Assembly: GCA_963844845.1 (NCBI GenBank)
Contig: CAWJPW010000011.1
Span: 1 to 64,000, forward strand
DNA: 64,000 nucleotides
Source of the DNA: CAWJPW01 sp963844845
GTDB taxonomy: Bacteria; Acidobacteriota; Thermoanaerobaculia; Thermoanaerobaculales; Sulfomarinibacteraceae
Direction of reading: 5' to 3'
A program made the translations under genes and the position numbers. The stretch's first letter is position 1. The number at the start of each line of letters is the position of its first letter. The notes beneath the pieces are model-generated. The model was not told the DNA's origin. It saw only the letters and a program-made list of their open reading frames with translations, and ran no database searches. Shown here in pieces: positions 53,822 through 62,732 of this stretch.

Positions 53822-56098
53822 GTGGAGCCCACCGTCACCCGCCGCGTCCCGGCTGCGCTCTCGATCACCGCCGTCGTGATCGTCCTCGCGATGGTCGGGG
53901 TGATCTTCGTCCACGAGAAGCAAGCGGCGCCCACCCGCGTGGGCTTCGTTCCCGAGGAAACCGAGCTTCACTTCGCCATCGAAGAGGTGCTGCCGGGCTC
54001 GCCCGCCAAGGCTTCGGGTTTGCAGCACGGCGACGTGCTGGTAGCCATCAACGGCCGGCCCATCGCCAGCGAGAGCGACTACGACGCGGCTGCGGCCGGG
54101 TTCCGGCGAGGACAGACCCAGGTCTTCACGGTGACCCGTGGCGGAGAGGAGCTCTCGCTGCGCGTGCGATCCGGCACCCCGATGCGCTGGCGGCCGGTTG
54201 CCACCGACCTCCTGCTGGCGCTCTGCTACCTCGCCGTCGGGTTGCTCGCCTTCCTCCAGAGCCCTGACGATCCTCGGGCACGCCTCCTCTTCGCGTTCAG
54301 CTTCGCGGTGGCGCTGGAGATGGGGCTGGTCCTCGGCGTCACTTTCGGCGGCCTCTACTTCGTCGTCCGCTATGCCCTCTACTACGTCCTCACCGGTGTT
54401 CAAATGGCGCTGGAGCTGCATCTCGCCTCGGTGATCCCCGAGCGGGCCGCCTGGCTGCGTCGGCGACCCTGGCTCGTGGGCGGCTACTACACCGTCGGCC
54501 TCGGTATCGGCGCATTCACCTGCGTGGGCTTTCTCACCGAGATGTTCGACCACCAGATCCTGCCCTGGAGCTTCGACTCCGTGGAGCGCCTCGTCTTCGG
54601 CTTCGGCACGGTGGTCTGGGCGGTGGCGGTGGTGGCAATCCTCTACAGCCAGATTCGCGCGGCCCGCGACCCGCAGCACCGCAACCAGGCCGTGCTGGTG
54701 CTCCTGGGCGTGATGCCCTGGGCCGCCTACACCCTGGTGTGGGAGGGGATCACCAGCCTTGGCCTCTCGCCGCCCGGCTGGCTCGAGGGCATGGAGTCCG
54801 GCGTTCTGCTGGTCTACCCGGTGGCGGTGCTCGTCGCCATCTTCAGATACAGCCTCTTCGACATCGAGCTTGTGGTGCGCCGCAGCCTGGTGTACACGGC
54901 TCTCACCACCACTCTGATCCTGGTGTTCTACAGCGCCCTGGGAGCCGGCGGCGCGCTCTTCTCGGAGCTCCTCGAGGGGGGATCCCAGTCCCTCTGGGTA
55001 ATCTCGGCGGCCACCCTCCTCATGGGGCTGCTCTTCAGTCCATTACGGGGCTGGCTGCAGCGTGAGATCGACCGCCACGTCTTCCCGGAGCGGCTGGCTC
55101 AGCGTCAGCGTCTCGCCGACCTCGCCGGTCACCTCCCGGCGCAGGGAAGTCTGCCATCCATGGGGCAGCACCTGGTGGACGAGCTCCGAGTGATCTTCGC
55201 CCTCGGCTCGGCGACGCTGCTGGTGGCCGATCCCAAGTCGAGGGTGCTTGTGAGCCTTGCATCCAACGCCGTGGACCTGCGCGAGCGTTTCGACCAGTCG
55301 TTCCTCCTTCAGCCGGACGACCCGGGTCTCGCCATGCTGCGCCGGGTCGGCCGTCCAATGCGCGCCGAGCAGGTGGCGCCCCACAGTGCCGCCCTGGCGC
55401 AGCGCATGCACGCCTTCCACGCCGAGCTCGTCATCGGGCTGCAGAGTGGCGACATCCTCACCGGCCTCCTCCTCCTGGGCGGCAAGGAGTCGGGGGAGCG
55501 CTTTCCGGCCGAAGAGCTGGATCTGCTGTCGCTCTTTTCGCACAACGTCGCGACGGTGCTGGAGAACACGCGGCTGTTCGAGTCGGCGACCTATGAGGGT
55601 CTCACCGGGCTGCTGCGGCGTGAGGCCGTACTGAACGAGCTCGAGCGCGAGCTGCACCGCGCCCGGCGCTACGAGCGACCACTGGCCATCGGGATGGCCG
55701 ACATCGACCGGTTCAAGAGAGTGAACGACCGGCACGGTCATCTGGCGGGCGACGCGCTGCTCAAGCGGGTCGCCCAGACTCTGGCCGGCGGTCTGCGCGC
55801 CTCGGACATCATCGGCCGCTACGGTGGCGAGGAGTTCCTCTTCATCCTGCCCGAGACGGACATGGAGGGCGCGGTGCTGGTGGCCGAGAAGCTGCGTGCC
55901 CGCGTCGCCGAGCTCGATGCCCCGGAGGAGGGGCAGACGACTGGAAGCCTGACCATCTCCATCGGTCTCGCCACGGTCGACGTCGAGGACGTTGAACCCA
56001 CTCCCACCACCCTCATCGCCGAGGCCGATCGTCGTCTCCTCGAGGCGAAGCGGCGAGGCCGCAACCGGGTGGTCCCCGGCAGCTCCGAAGCAGCCTGA
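53822..56098 (+). CDS. PDZ-7TM-GAF-GGDEF diguanylate cyclase
   Basis: The 758-residue protein has a helix (about residues 10-30), a PDZ domain (FAIEEVLPGSPAKASGLQHG, then DVLVAINGRPI), about seven membrane helices to residue 400, a linker with the RYSLFDIELVVRRSLVYTAL motif seen in 7TM sensor kinases, a GAF region (430-590), and a GGDEF domain with ADIDRFKRVNDRHGHLAGDA and GRYGGEEFLFILPETD (active GGEEF site). It should make c-di-GMP in response to a membrane or lipid-linked signal. The GTG at 53822 follows ACGAGGAGGA; the 336-bp divergent gap 53486-53821 contains a TATAC-rich stretch (53750-53770) that may include the promoter. Confidence 0.85.
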   Translation: MEPTVTRRVPAALSITAVVIVLAMVGVIFVHEKQAAPTRVGFVPEETELHFAIEEVLPGSPAKASGLQHGDVLVAINGRPIASESDYDAAAAGFRRGQTQVFTVTRGGEELSLRVRSGTPMRWRPVATDLLLALCYLAVGLLAFLQSPDDPRARLLFAFSFAVALEMGLVLGVTFGGLYFVVRYALYYVLTGVQMALELHLASVIPERAAWLRRRPWLVGGYYTVGLGIGAFTCVGFLTEMFDHQILPWSFDSVERLVFGFGTVVWAVAVVAILYSQIRAARDPQHRNQAVLVLLGVMPWAAYTLVWEGITSLGLSPPGWLEGMESGVLLVYPVAVLVAIFRYSLFDIELVVRRSLVYTALTTTLILVFYSALGAGGALFSELLEGGSQSLWVISAATLLMGLLFSPLRGWLQREIDRHVFPERLAQRQRLADLAGHLPAQGSLPSMGQHLVDELRVIFALGSATLLVADPKSRVLVSLASNAVDLRERFDQSFLLQPDDPGLAMLRRVGRPMRAEQVAPHSAALAQRMHAFHAELVIGLQSGDILTGLLLLGGKESGERFPAEELDLLSLFSHNVATVLENTRLFESATYEGLTGLLRREAVLNELERELHRARRYERPLAIGMADIDRFKRVNDRHGHLAGDALLKRVAQTLAGGLRASDIIGRYGGEEFLFILPETDMEGAVLVAEKLRARVAELDAPEEGQTTGSLTISIGLATVDVEDVEPTPTTLIAEADRRLLEAKRRGRNRVVPGSSEAA

Positions 56099-56145
56099 GC
56101 CGAGCCGGCCACGGAGCTGAGCTTTCTGTCGCGGTCCACAAGCCG

Positions 56146-56194
56146 CCGGGCCACGCCGGCCGATTCGCGGCCTTCCGGCGGCGTGCCCTGACGG
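56146..56194 (-). repeat. Miniature SR-B hairpin
   Basis: GGGCACGCCG and GGCGTGGCCC enclose only GAAGGCCGCGAATCGGCC, the third inner hairpin of unit X; the others are absent. Confidence 0.6.
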
Positions 56195-56202
56195 CGTCAC
56201 CG

Positions 56203-56488
56203 CCCCGGAGCACAGGTCCTCCGGCGGGCGTGCCGTCCTTGACGTCTTCCCCGGAGCGCGCTCTCCCTTGCGGCAGGTTGGCGGGAAACGTCAAGGGGGG
56301 CTCCCACGGCCCTTGGCATGCGGAGCAGTGGCCCCGAACCACCCGGTAGGCGACTCGGCGCTTGGGGCCCGGGGCCGGCGTTGTTGCCGTCTGCCTCCTC
56401 GTGCCGTTGCCGGCCCCGGGACCGCGCCGACGGGCGGCGGCACGGCCGCCGCCCGGGAGCCGGTGCCGGGAGCATCAGGAGCCGGCGC
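56203..56488 (-). repeat. SR-A structured repeat C7
   Basis: Long stem CCCGGGGCCGGC/GCCGGCCCCGGG, a third version; fourth stem CTTGACGT/ACGTCAAG. Boundary sequences as in other copies. It is in sense with the PilZ gene, downstream of it. Confidence 0.87.
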
Positions 56489-56576
56489 GGTGGCAGGGGC
56501 CGGGGCCGTGGACCGCGCCCGGGGCCGTGGACCGCGCCCGGGGCCGTAGGCCGGGGCCGTGACGGACGCCGCGAGC

Positions 56577-56800
56577 GCCCCGGAGCACACGCCCTCCGGC
56601 GGGCGTGCCGTCCCGAACACTTTTCCTGGAACGCCTCCTCGTTTGCAGCGCGATCGCGGAAACAGTGTTCGGGGGGGCTCCCACGGCCCTCGGCGTTCGG
56701 AGCAGCGGCCCCAAACAACCAGGCAGGCGACTCGGCGCGTTCGCGAAGGAGGCTATGTTGCCGTTTGGCGGCTCCTGCCGTCGCCCGGGAGCCGGTGTCC
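56577..56800 (-). repeat. SR-A structured repeat C8, 5'-truncated
   Basis: Lies 67 bp after the PilZ-AMIN stop codon, in sense. The fourth stem here is CGAACACT/AGTGTTCG (perfect). The long stem is incomplete. A hexamer tract separates it from C7 (56489-56576), and 56801-56866 has nothing recognised. Confidence 0.82.
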
Positions 56801-56866
56801 ACAGCAGTCGTCCCGAACAACCGCACGGGCGTCAAGGGCGCAAAGGCGCCCGTCCGCGCAGGCAGC

Positions 56867-58333
56867 TCAGTCGTGGACGAAGCGAAGCACGACGTCCGCT
56901 CCGACCACCTCGAGCCCATCCAGCCGGACGCCGTCGTCCGCGAGGTCCACCACCACGTGGAGCTCGGGAGGCTTCTTCTCGGGGTGGAAGCCCACCCGCA
57001 CCCGCAGAAGTAGAGGCCCCTCACCCTCCAGCGGGTGGTCGTCGTACGGCGCGGTGATCCCTGCGATCCGTACCACCTGACGGGGCGGGCTCTCGAGACG
57101 GTACTCCCGCAAACGCGAGCGCTCGAGCCGGCCGTTGGTCACGACTCTCAGCACCGTCGCCGCACCCTCCCGGCGCCAGCTCACCGACTCCACCGCCGTG
57201 GCGGGATTAGGCGGCACCACCGCCACCGGGGTCGACGCCGCCGGCGGGGGGGTCGGGACCACGCTGGCCGTAGCGCCGGCCGCGGAGGATGAAACTGCCT
57301 CCTGGCCCGTCGCTGGCGGTACCGGCTCGACGGCGGCCGCAGCCGGCGCCGGCGTGACGTCCCGCTGCACCACCGCTGTTGCCGCCGGCGCCCGGGTGGC
57401 CGATCCGCCGCCGAGCAGCGGCAGCGCGATGACTCCCTGCCGCCACAACGCCACCGCCCCGGCGACCACCACCAGCAGGCACACGACTCCCGCCACCAGC
57501 GGCCAGCGCCGACGAGGACGCTGCCTCACCCGCAGGACATCGTCGATGACCCTCTCATCGTCGTCCGCGACCAGCTCGTCGGGGCTGGTCACCGACGCGG
57601 GTGGCGGAGTGGACTCCTCGGCATAGCCGAACCCCAGGGGGATCTCCTCGGCGGGGGGGGCGCTTTCTTCGCCGAGCATGGGCTCGAGGGGCGGCAGCTC
57701 CTCCCGCACCGACGCGGGCGGTGCGACGTCCGGCGTCACCTCTTCCGGCTCGCCCGGCGGTCGAGCGAAGACGTCGACCGGTCGGTCGTCGCTCTCCGGG
57801 AGCGCCGTCGCCGACGCCTCCTCGGGCATCGCAAAGACGTCGCCCTCGCTCCCACTCTCCAGCACCGCCGCCGCGCCTTCCGCGGGCGCCGTCGACTCGG
57901 AAGGCTCGTGCCCGGGGCTCTCGAGGAAGGAGGTCGATCCGGCGTCTTCGACGGCGAAGGGCGCGCCGCCCTCGCGCCGATGTTGCTCGACCATCCGCTC
58001 GATGAGCTCGGCACTCTGTTGGTCCAGCTCCAGAAAACGCACCGCCATGCCAGTGGCCCGATCGGCGTCTCCGCTGCCGTCCCGCCGCACCCACACCACC
58101 TCGCCACGGCCGCGGATCAGCGGAAAGTCGTCGCGCAGACGAAGCTCAAAGGTGAGCCGCGTCCCCGGAGGTCGAACTTGGGTGGTTGCGATGAACATGC
58201 CGCCGCGCGATACGTTCGACACGTAGTCGGAGATGAAGCTGGCGAAGCTGTCGTAGACGAGGTCGACCTTGGCGTCCACCGGGATGCGGACGTGGCGACG
58301 CTGCACCTCGCCTTCCTGCTCTGGTCCTGCCAT
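56867..58333 (-). CDS. PilZ domain protein with transmembrane helix and AMIN domain
   Basis: The 488-residue protein starts with PilZ (about residues 12-120: RRHVRIPVDAKVDLVYDSFA, NVSRGGMFIATTQ), which binds c-di-GMP. A long acidic, Pro-rich linker (125-262) leads to one helix (RWPLVAGVVCLLVVVAGAVA, about 270-292), a Pro/Ala linker, and a C-terminal AMIN domain (REYRLESPPRQVVRIAGITA, VGFHPEKKPPELHVVVDLAD). The topology puts PilZ in the cytoplasm and AMIN in the periplasm, where AMIN domains bind peptidoglycan or secretin partners. Neighbouring GGDEF may be its c-di-GMP source. The ATG at 58333 follows GGGAGAGGCAT. Confidence 0.82.
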   Translation of the reverse strand: MAGPEQEGEVQRRHVRIPVDAKVDLVYDSFASFISDYVSNVSRGGMFIATTQVRPPGTRLTFELRLRDDFPLIRGRGEVVWVRRDGSGDADRATGMAVRFLELDQQSAELIERMVEQHRREGGAPFAVEDAGSTSFLESPGHEPSESTAPAEGAAAVLESGSEGDVFAMPEEASATALPESDDRPVDVFARPPGEPEEVTPDVAPPASVREELPPLEPMLGEESAPPAEEIPLGFGYAEESTPPPASVTSPDELVADDDERVIDDVLRVRQRPRRRWPLVAGVVCLLVVVAGAVALWRQGVIALPLLGGGSATRAPAATAVVQRDVTPAPAAAAVEPVPPATGQEAVSSSAAGATASVVPTPPPAASTPVAVVPPNPATAVESVSWRREGAATVLRVVTNGRLERSRLREYRLESPPRQVVRIAGITAPYDDHPLEGEGPLLLRVRVGFHPEKKPPELHVVVDLADDGVRLDGLEVVGADVVLRFVHD

Positions 58334-58442
58334 ATGCCTCTCCCGACGGGTCGCAGCCGCAGCGAGCGGAGCCCTCATAACGGTGCAATCTCTATCTGCG
58401 AACAAGGATAGCCTACAGCAGCTCGCTACGCGAGAATGTGAC

Positions 58443-60611
58443 ATGGCCTCCACGATCCGCTGTCTCGTCGCGCTTGGCTTCGCGGCGGCAGTGGCACAGG
58501 CGGTACTGATGCGGGAGGCGATGGTCGTGCTCGCCGGCTCCGAGCTGGCGTGGGGAGCGGTGCTGGCCACCTGGCTCGCCGGCATGGCCCTGGGCGCTCG
58601 TTGGGGCGTGCGTCACGGCGGCCGACTGCTTGCCGATGCCGCTCCCTTCCTGCTGCCGGTCGCCGCCCTCGCCGGGGTGATCGTGCTCGACGCCGCCCCG
58701 CGCCTCGCCGGTACTGCCCCGGGCGAGCCGGTTCTGGTCCTCGCGGCGGCATGGCTGTGGCCCGCCGCCATCTTCCCGGCGGCGCTGCTGGGCGGTCTCG
58801 GCTTCCCTCTCCTGGCCGGCCGCCTGCCGGGGCACGAGCCGGCGGGCACCGCGTATGCCCTCGAAGGCTTGGGAGCGATGGCTGGAGGGCTGGGGTTCAG
58901 CTTCGTGCTGGCGCCGTGGGGTGGCGTCGTCAGCCTGGCGGCCGCCCTTGCGCTGACCATCCTCGCCGTCTTCTGGCGGCCGCGTCCCGTCCTGGCAGTG
59001 GTCGCGGCCGTCACGATGGTGGCGGTGGCGTTCCCCGCCGGCGGGCGGCTGGAGGGTCTCGCCTGGTCGTGGTCGAACCGCCCAGGCTCTCTGGCCGAGC
59101 GGCGCGATACGCGCCAGCAGCGGCTCGAGCTGTCCTCCGGAGAGCCCGACGCCCTCTACGCCGACGGACGACTCGTGGCCAGCTTCCCCGAGCCCTACCT
59201 CACACCTCTGAGGACGCACCTCCTCATGCTCCTGCACCCCGCCCCACGACGGGTCCTGGCGATTGGCGCCGCGGCTGACGGCAGCCTGGCCACCATCCTG
59301 AAGCACCCCGTGGATCACGTCGACGTGGTCGAGGAGGACCCGGAGCTGCTCGAGCTGCTCCCCCGCTGGTTTGGGCCGCGAGCGGCGCGAGCCCTGGCCG
59401 ATCCCCGGGTGCGCCTGTGGGCCACCGACCCGCTCCGGGTAGTACAGCGGGGCGGTCCCTGGGACCTCGTGCTGCTCCTCGACGGCGATCCCACCACCAT
59501 CCGCCGCAACCGCACCCGGACCGTGGAGTTTCTCGAGACCTGCCGGGAGCGGATGGCTCCGGGAGGGGTACTCGCCCTCACCAGCGGCGTCGGCGACACC
59601 TACCTGGGCGGCGCCGGTGGACGCCTGCTGGCCGTGGAGGCGGTCACCGTGGGCCGCGTGTTCGGCCGGGTCGGAGCCCTTCCGGGCGAGGGCGTGACCC
59701 TGCTCGCGAGCCTCCCGCCGCACCTCCTTGCCACCAGCCCGGAGGCGCTTGCTCACCGCTGGCGGGAGCGGGCCATCGCCAACTCCGTCGTCACGCCGGC
59801 TCTTCTCCGGGTGCTCGCCGATCCGCCGCGGGCGCGGGCCGTGGAGGACCATCTCAGGACCGCGTCGGCACCACTCAACCGCGCCACCCGTCCCCTGGCA
59901 GTCCTTGCCGCCACTGCCCGCAGCGAGGACCGCGCGGCCGCCGTGTTCGCCACCTGGCTCCTGCCGCTGGAGAGGCTCTCCCCCGCTGTGCTGCCCCTCC
60001 TCGCCCTGCTGGGCGTCCTCGTGGTGGCGCTCCGTGCCCGGCGCGGGGCGCGCCTGGGCGTGGAGACGGCCGCTGTCGTCGGGCTCTCCTCCCTGACCTG
60101 GTGGCTGCTTCTCCTGGCTGCCTGGCAGGCCACCGTGGGCTCGGTGTACGCCGAGGTGGGAGCGCTGGGGGCGGGTCTCATGGCTGGCCTCGTGGCGGGA
60201 GCGGCGGTGGGCCGGCGCCTGGCGGACCCGGTCGCCGCCCTGCCCCGCGTGCTGGCACTTGCCGCGGTGCTCTCGGCGGTGCTCGCCCTCGGCCTTCCCC
60301 TGCTCCTACCGAGGTTGCTGGTGCCGTGTCTCCTGATCGCCGCCGGCGCGCTCACCGGCGCCGCCTTCCCCGGCGCCGCCCGCCTCGCCGGTGACGCCGG
60401 TGGCGTGCGCCGGGGGACCGGCCTTGCCTTCGCCGCCGACGAGGCCGGGGCCGCCGTCGCCGCCCTCGGAGTGGGCCTGGTGGCGCTGCCGTGGGCGGGA
60501 ATGCCGGCAACGGCGGGAGCGGTGGCGGTGCTGTGCGGGGGAACGGCGGCCACCCTCGCCGTCGCGCGCAGGCGAGGGCAGCCGAAGAGCGCTTCTCCAG
60601 ACCAACGATGA
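58443..60611 (+). CDS. Spermidine-synthase-like multipass membrane protein
   Basis: The 722-residue protein has about eight N-terminal helices (residues 1-200), a soluble methyltransferase-like domain (VLAIGAAADGSLATILKHPV, DHVDVVEEDPELLELLPRW), and further C-terminal helices (560-710). This matches the fused MFS-like/spermidine-synthase family. The GGGDG signature of true SpeE is GAAADG and the substrate residues are not evident, so polyamine synthesis is doubtful. The start ATG at 58443 overlaps no gene and faces the PilZ gene across 109 bp. Confidence 0.75.
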   Translation: MASTIRCLVALGFAAAVAQAVLMREAMVVLAGSELAWGAVLATWLAGMALGARWGVRHGGRLLADAAPFLLPVAALAGVIVLDAAPRLAGTAPGEPVLVLAAAWLWPAAIFPAALLGGLGFPLLAGRLPGHEPAGTAYALEGLGAMAGGLGFSFVLAPWGGVVSLAAALALTILAVFWRPRPVLAVVAAVTMVAVAFPAGGRLEGLAWSWSNRPGSLAERRDTRQQRLELSSGEPDALYADGRLVASFPEPYLTPLRTHLLMLLHPAPRRVLAIGAAADGSLATILKHPVDHVDVVEEDPELLELLPRWFGPRAARALADPRVRLWATDPLRVVQRGGPWDLVLLLDGDPTTIRRNRTRTVEFLETCRERMAPGGVLALTSGVGDTYLGGAGGRLLAVEAVTVGRVFGRVGALPGEGVTLLASLPPHLLATSPEALAHRWRERAIANSVVTPALLRVLADPPRARAVEDHLRTASAPLNRATRPLAVLAATARSEDRAAAVFATWLLPLERLSPAVLPLLALLGVLVVALRARRGARLGVETAAVVGLSSLTWWLLLLAAWQATVGSVYAEVGALGAGLMAGLVAGAAVGRRLADPVAALPRVLALAAVLSAVLALGLPLLLPRLLVPCLLIAAGALTGAAFPGAARLAGDAGGVRRGTGLAFAADEAGAAVAALGVGLVALPWAGMPATAGAVAVLCGGTAATLAVARRRGQPKSASPDQR

Positions 60612-60636
60612 CGCTCTTCGAGGCTCGCGAAGCCGG

Positions 60637-61782
60637 CTACAACTCCCAGACACCGGGGATCGCGCGGCGGCAATCCGGGCACCGGCCGCCCGTGAGCCGG
60701 TTCTGCACCACCTCGAAACCGACACGCTCAATCAGCATGGCGCCGCAGCCGGGGCAGCGGGTGCACTCCCCCGGGTGTCCGGGCAGGTTCCCGACGTAGG
60801 CGAAGCGTAGCCCCTCGGCGCGGGCGATCTGCCACGCCCGCTCCACCGTCGCCACCGGCGTCGGCGGCAGATCGCTGAGCCGGTAGGTGGGATGGAAGCG
60901 GGTGAAGTGCACGGGCACGTCGGCGCCGAGATGATCCCGCACCCAGCGGCAAAGCCCACGCACCTCGACCTCCGAGTCGTTGCGCCCGGGGATCAGCAGC
61001 ACCACAATCTCCAGCCACACGCCCGCCGCCCGCACCCGCTCCAGGGTTTTGAGCACCGGCGCCAGCTCGCCCCGCACCAGGTCGCGGTAGAACGGCTCGC
61101 GGAACGCCTTGAGGTCGACCTTCACCGCCGCCAACAACGGCAGCACCTCGACCAGCGGCGTCTCCTGAATGTAGCCGTTGCTCACCACAACGGTGCGAAG
61201 ACCGGCGGCAGCCCCCGCCCGCGCCGCGTCGCGCACGTACTCCCAGAAGACCACCGGCTCCGAGTAGGTGGCGGCGAGAAGCTCCGCCCCGGCGGCGTGC
61301 GCCGCCGCGGCCAGAGCCTCCGGCGGCAGCCACCAGTGCGGCACCTGCTCCGGGCGAAACTGGGAGATCTCCCAGTTCTGGCAGAACTTGCACTCGACGT
61401 TGCAGCCCGCAGTGGCGAACGAGAAGGCGCGGCTGTGCGGCAGCACGTGGAAGAGGGGTTTCTTCTCCACCGGGTCGACGTGCACCGCGCATGCAGCGCC
61501 CCACACCAGCGTGTAGTAGGTCCCGCCGCGGTTCTCGCGCACGCCGCAGGCGCCGCGCTCGGCGTCGGCCACCGTGCAGCCGCGCGGGCACAGGCCGCAT
61601 TCGACCCGCCGCTCGGGCAGGCGCTTGAACCACGAGGCTTCACGCGGTGGCGCCGCCTCGCCCTCGATGCGGCTGCCTGGAGCTGGCGCCCGGCCCCCCG
61701 CCGCCCACCCCGGCCAGGCCGCGGCCAGCGCGCCCCCCGCGCTCAGTGCCAGCAGGCGGCGGCGGTCGAGGCGGCGGCTCAC
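60637..61782 (-). CDS. amrS: AmmeMemoRadiSam-system radical SAM protein
   Basis: The 381-residue protein has a Tat signal (MSRRLDRRRLLALSAGGALA), a Cys-rich N-terminal motif CGLCPRGCTVADAERGACGV, and the radical SAM motif CNVECKFCQNWEISQF (CxxxCxxC), with a C-terminal zinc-like cluster CTRCPGCGAML and CPDCRRA. This is the usual radical SAM partner in AMMECR1-MEMO operons. A Tat signal on a radical SAM enzyme is surprising because SAM and reductant are cytoplasmic. It overlaps the DUF362 gene by 4 bp. The chemistry of the system is not established. Confidence 0.85.
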   Translation of the reverse strand: MSRRLDRRRLLALSAGGALAAAWPGWAAGGRAPAPGSRIEGEAAPPREASWFKRLPERRVECGLCPRGCTVADAERGACGVRENRGGTYYTLVWGAACAVHVDPVEKKPLFHVLPHSRAFSFATAGCNVECKFCQNWEISQFRPEQVPHWWLPPEALAAAAHAAGAELLAATYSEPVVFWEYVRDAARAGAAAGLRTVVVSNGYIQETPLVEVLPLLAAVKVDLKAFREPFYRDLVRGELAPVLKTLERVRAAGVWLEIVVLLIPGRNDSEVEVRGLCRWVRDHLGADVPVHFTRFHPTYRLSDLPPTPVATVERAWQIARAEGLRFAYVGNLPGHPGECTRCPGCGAMLIERVGFEVVQNRLTGGRCPDCRRAIPGVWEL

Positions 61783-62732
61783 GCCGACACCTCTTCCACC
61801 ACTTCGGGATCACCGCTCCCGAGGCCGCGGGCGGCGGCGGTGGCGAGGTGCCGCGGCGGACGGCCGGCCTCGGCCAGGGTCGGCATGCCACGCCGGCGAC
61901 GCTCGGCGTCGATGACCCGCCACTCCCAGAAATCGAGAGCCACGGGATCGGTGCCCGCCGCCACCCGGCCCAGGGCGAAGCCGGCGTCGGCGCGGTACCC
62001 GGGCCCGCCGTGGCACTGCGCCCGCACCCCGTCGAGCACGGCGAGGCGCAGCTTGCCGGCCACAAAGGGGTGCCGGACCACGTCGGCGACGAAGGGGTCG
62101 CAGCCGTTGTCGTGGTACTTGTTGGGGTTGTGGATGACTCCGTAGAAGTTCTTCAGCGTCCCCGAGACTCCAGCCAGGTCGTGGTCCTTGACCACCGCTA
62201 CGGAGATGAGGGCGGTGCACACGGTGGACACCAGGTGGGCGTAGCACGACCCGATCTCGCCCGACACGGTGACGGTGCGATCCCAGTCACCGTCGACGCC
62301 GTAGCAGAGGTAAGGCCCGCGCTCGCGGCGCAAGGCGAAGCCGGCGCGCTCCAGCTCGCGGCTCGAGCGCTCGAAGACGATGACCTGCCCGCGCTCGACG
62401 CCCGCTCCGGCGAGCAGGTCGACCAGCGCCTCCACGACCTCGACGTGCGGCGACAGCGAACGCCCTCCCAGGCAGCTGAGCTTGATCCCGACGGTGTCCC
62501 GAGGTGAGAAGAGAGCGCCCATGGCGGCGGCGCCGTCGTGGGCACCGGTGGCGGCGGCGACAGCAGCGCCCAGCGCGCGGCCCGCGCCCTCGCGGGTGAG
62601 CCCCTTCGCCGCAAGCGCCGCCACCCCCACCCGCCCACGGCCGTCATGCCGCGGCACCACCGCCGACGCCGCCCGCGGCGCGAGCAGGCCGGCGCCCAGC
62701 AGAGTGACGAGATCGCGGCGCCGCAGCTTCAT
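61779..62732 (-). CDS. DUF362 protein with Tat signal
   Basis: The 317-residue protein has a Tat-type leader (MKLRRRDLVTLLGAGLLAPR, ending AASA) and the DUF362 core: GIKLSCLGGRSLSPHVEVVE, VIVFERSSRELERAGF, VAVVKDHDLAGVSGTLKNFY and GRVAAGTDPVALDFWEW. DUF362 proteins are often linked to ferredoxin-type clusters but this one has no CxxC pairs visible. It sits between the radical SAM and MEMO/AMMECR1 genes with 4-bp overlaps on both sides. Confidence 0.82.
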   Translation of the reverse strand: MKLRRRDLVTLLGAGLLAPRAASAVVPRHDGRGRVGVAALAAKGLTREGAGRALGAAVAAATGAHDGAAAMGALFSPRDTVGIKLSCLGGRSLSPHVEVVEALVDLLAGAGVERGQVIVFERSSRELERAGFALRRERGPYLCYGVDGDWDRTVTVSGEIGSCYAHLVSTVCTALISVAVVKDHDLAGVSGTLKNFYGVIHNPNKYHDNGCDPFVADVVRHPFVAGKLRLAVLDGVRAQCHGGPGYRADAGFALGRVAAGTDPVALDFWEWRVIDAERRRRGMPTLAEAGRPPRHLATAAARGLGSGDPEVVEEVSA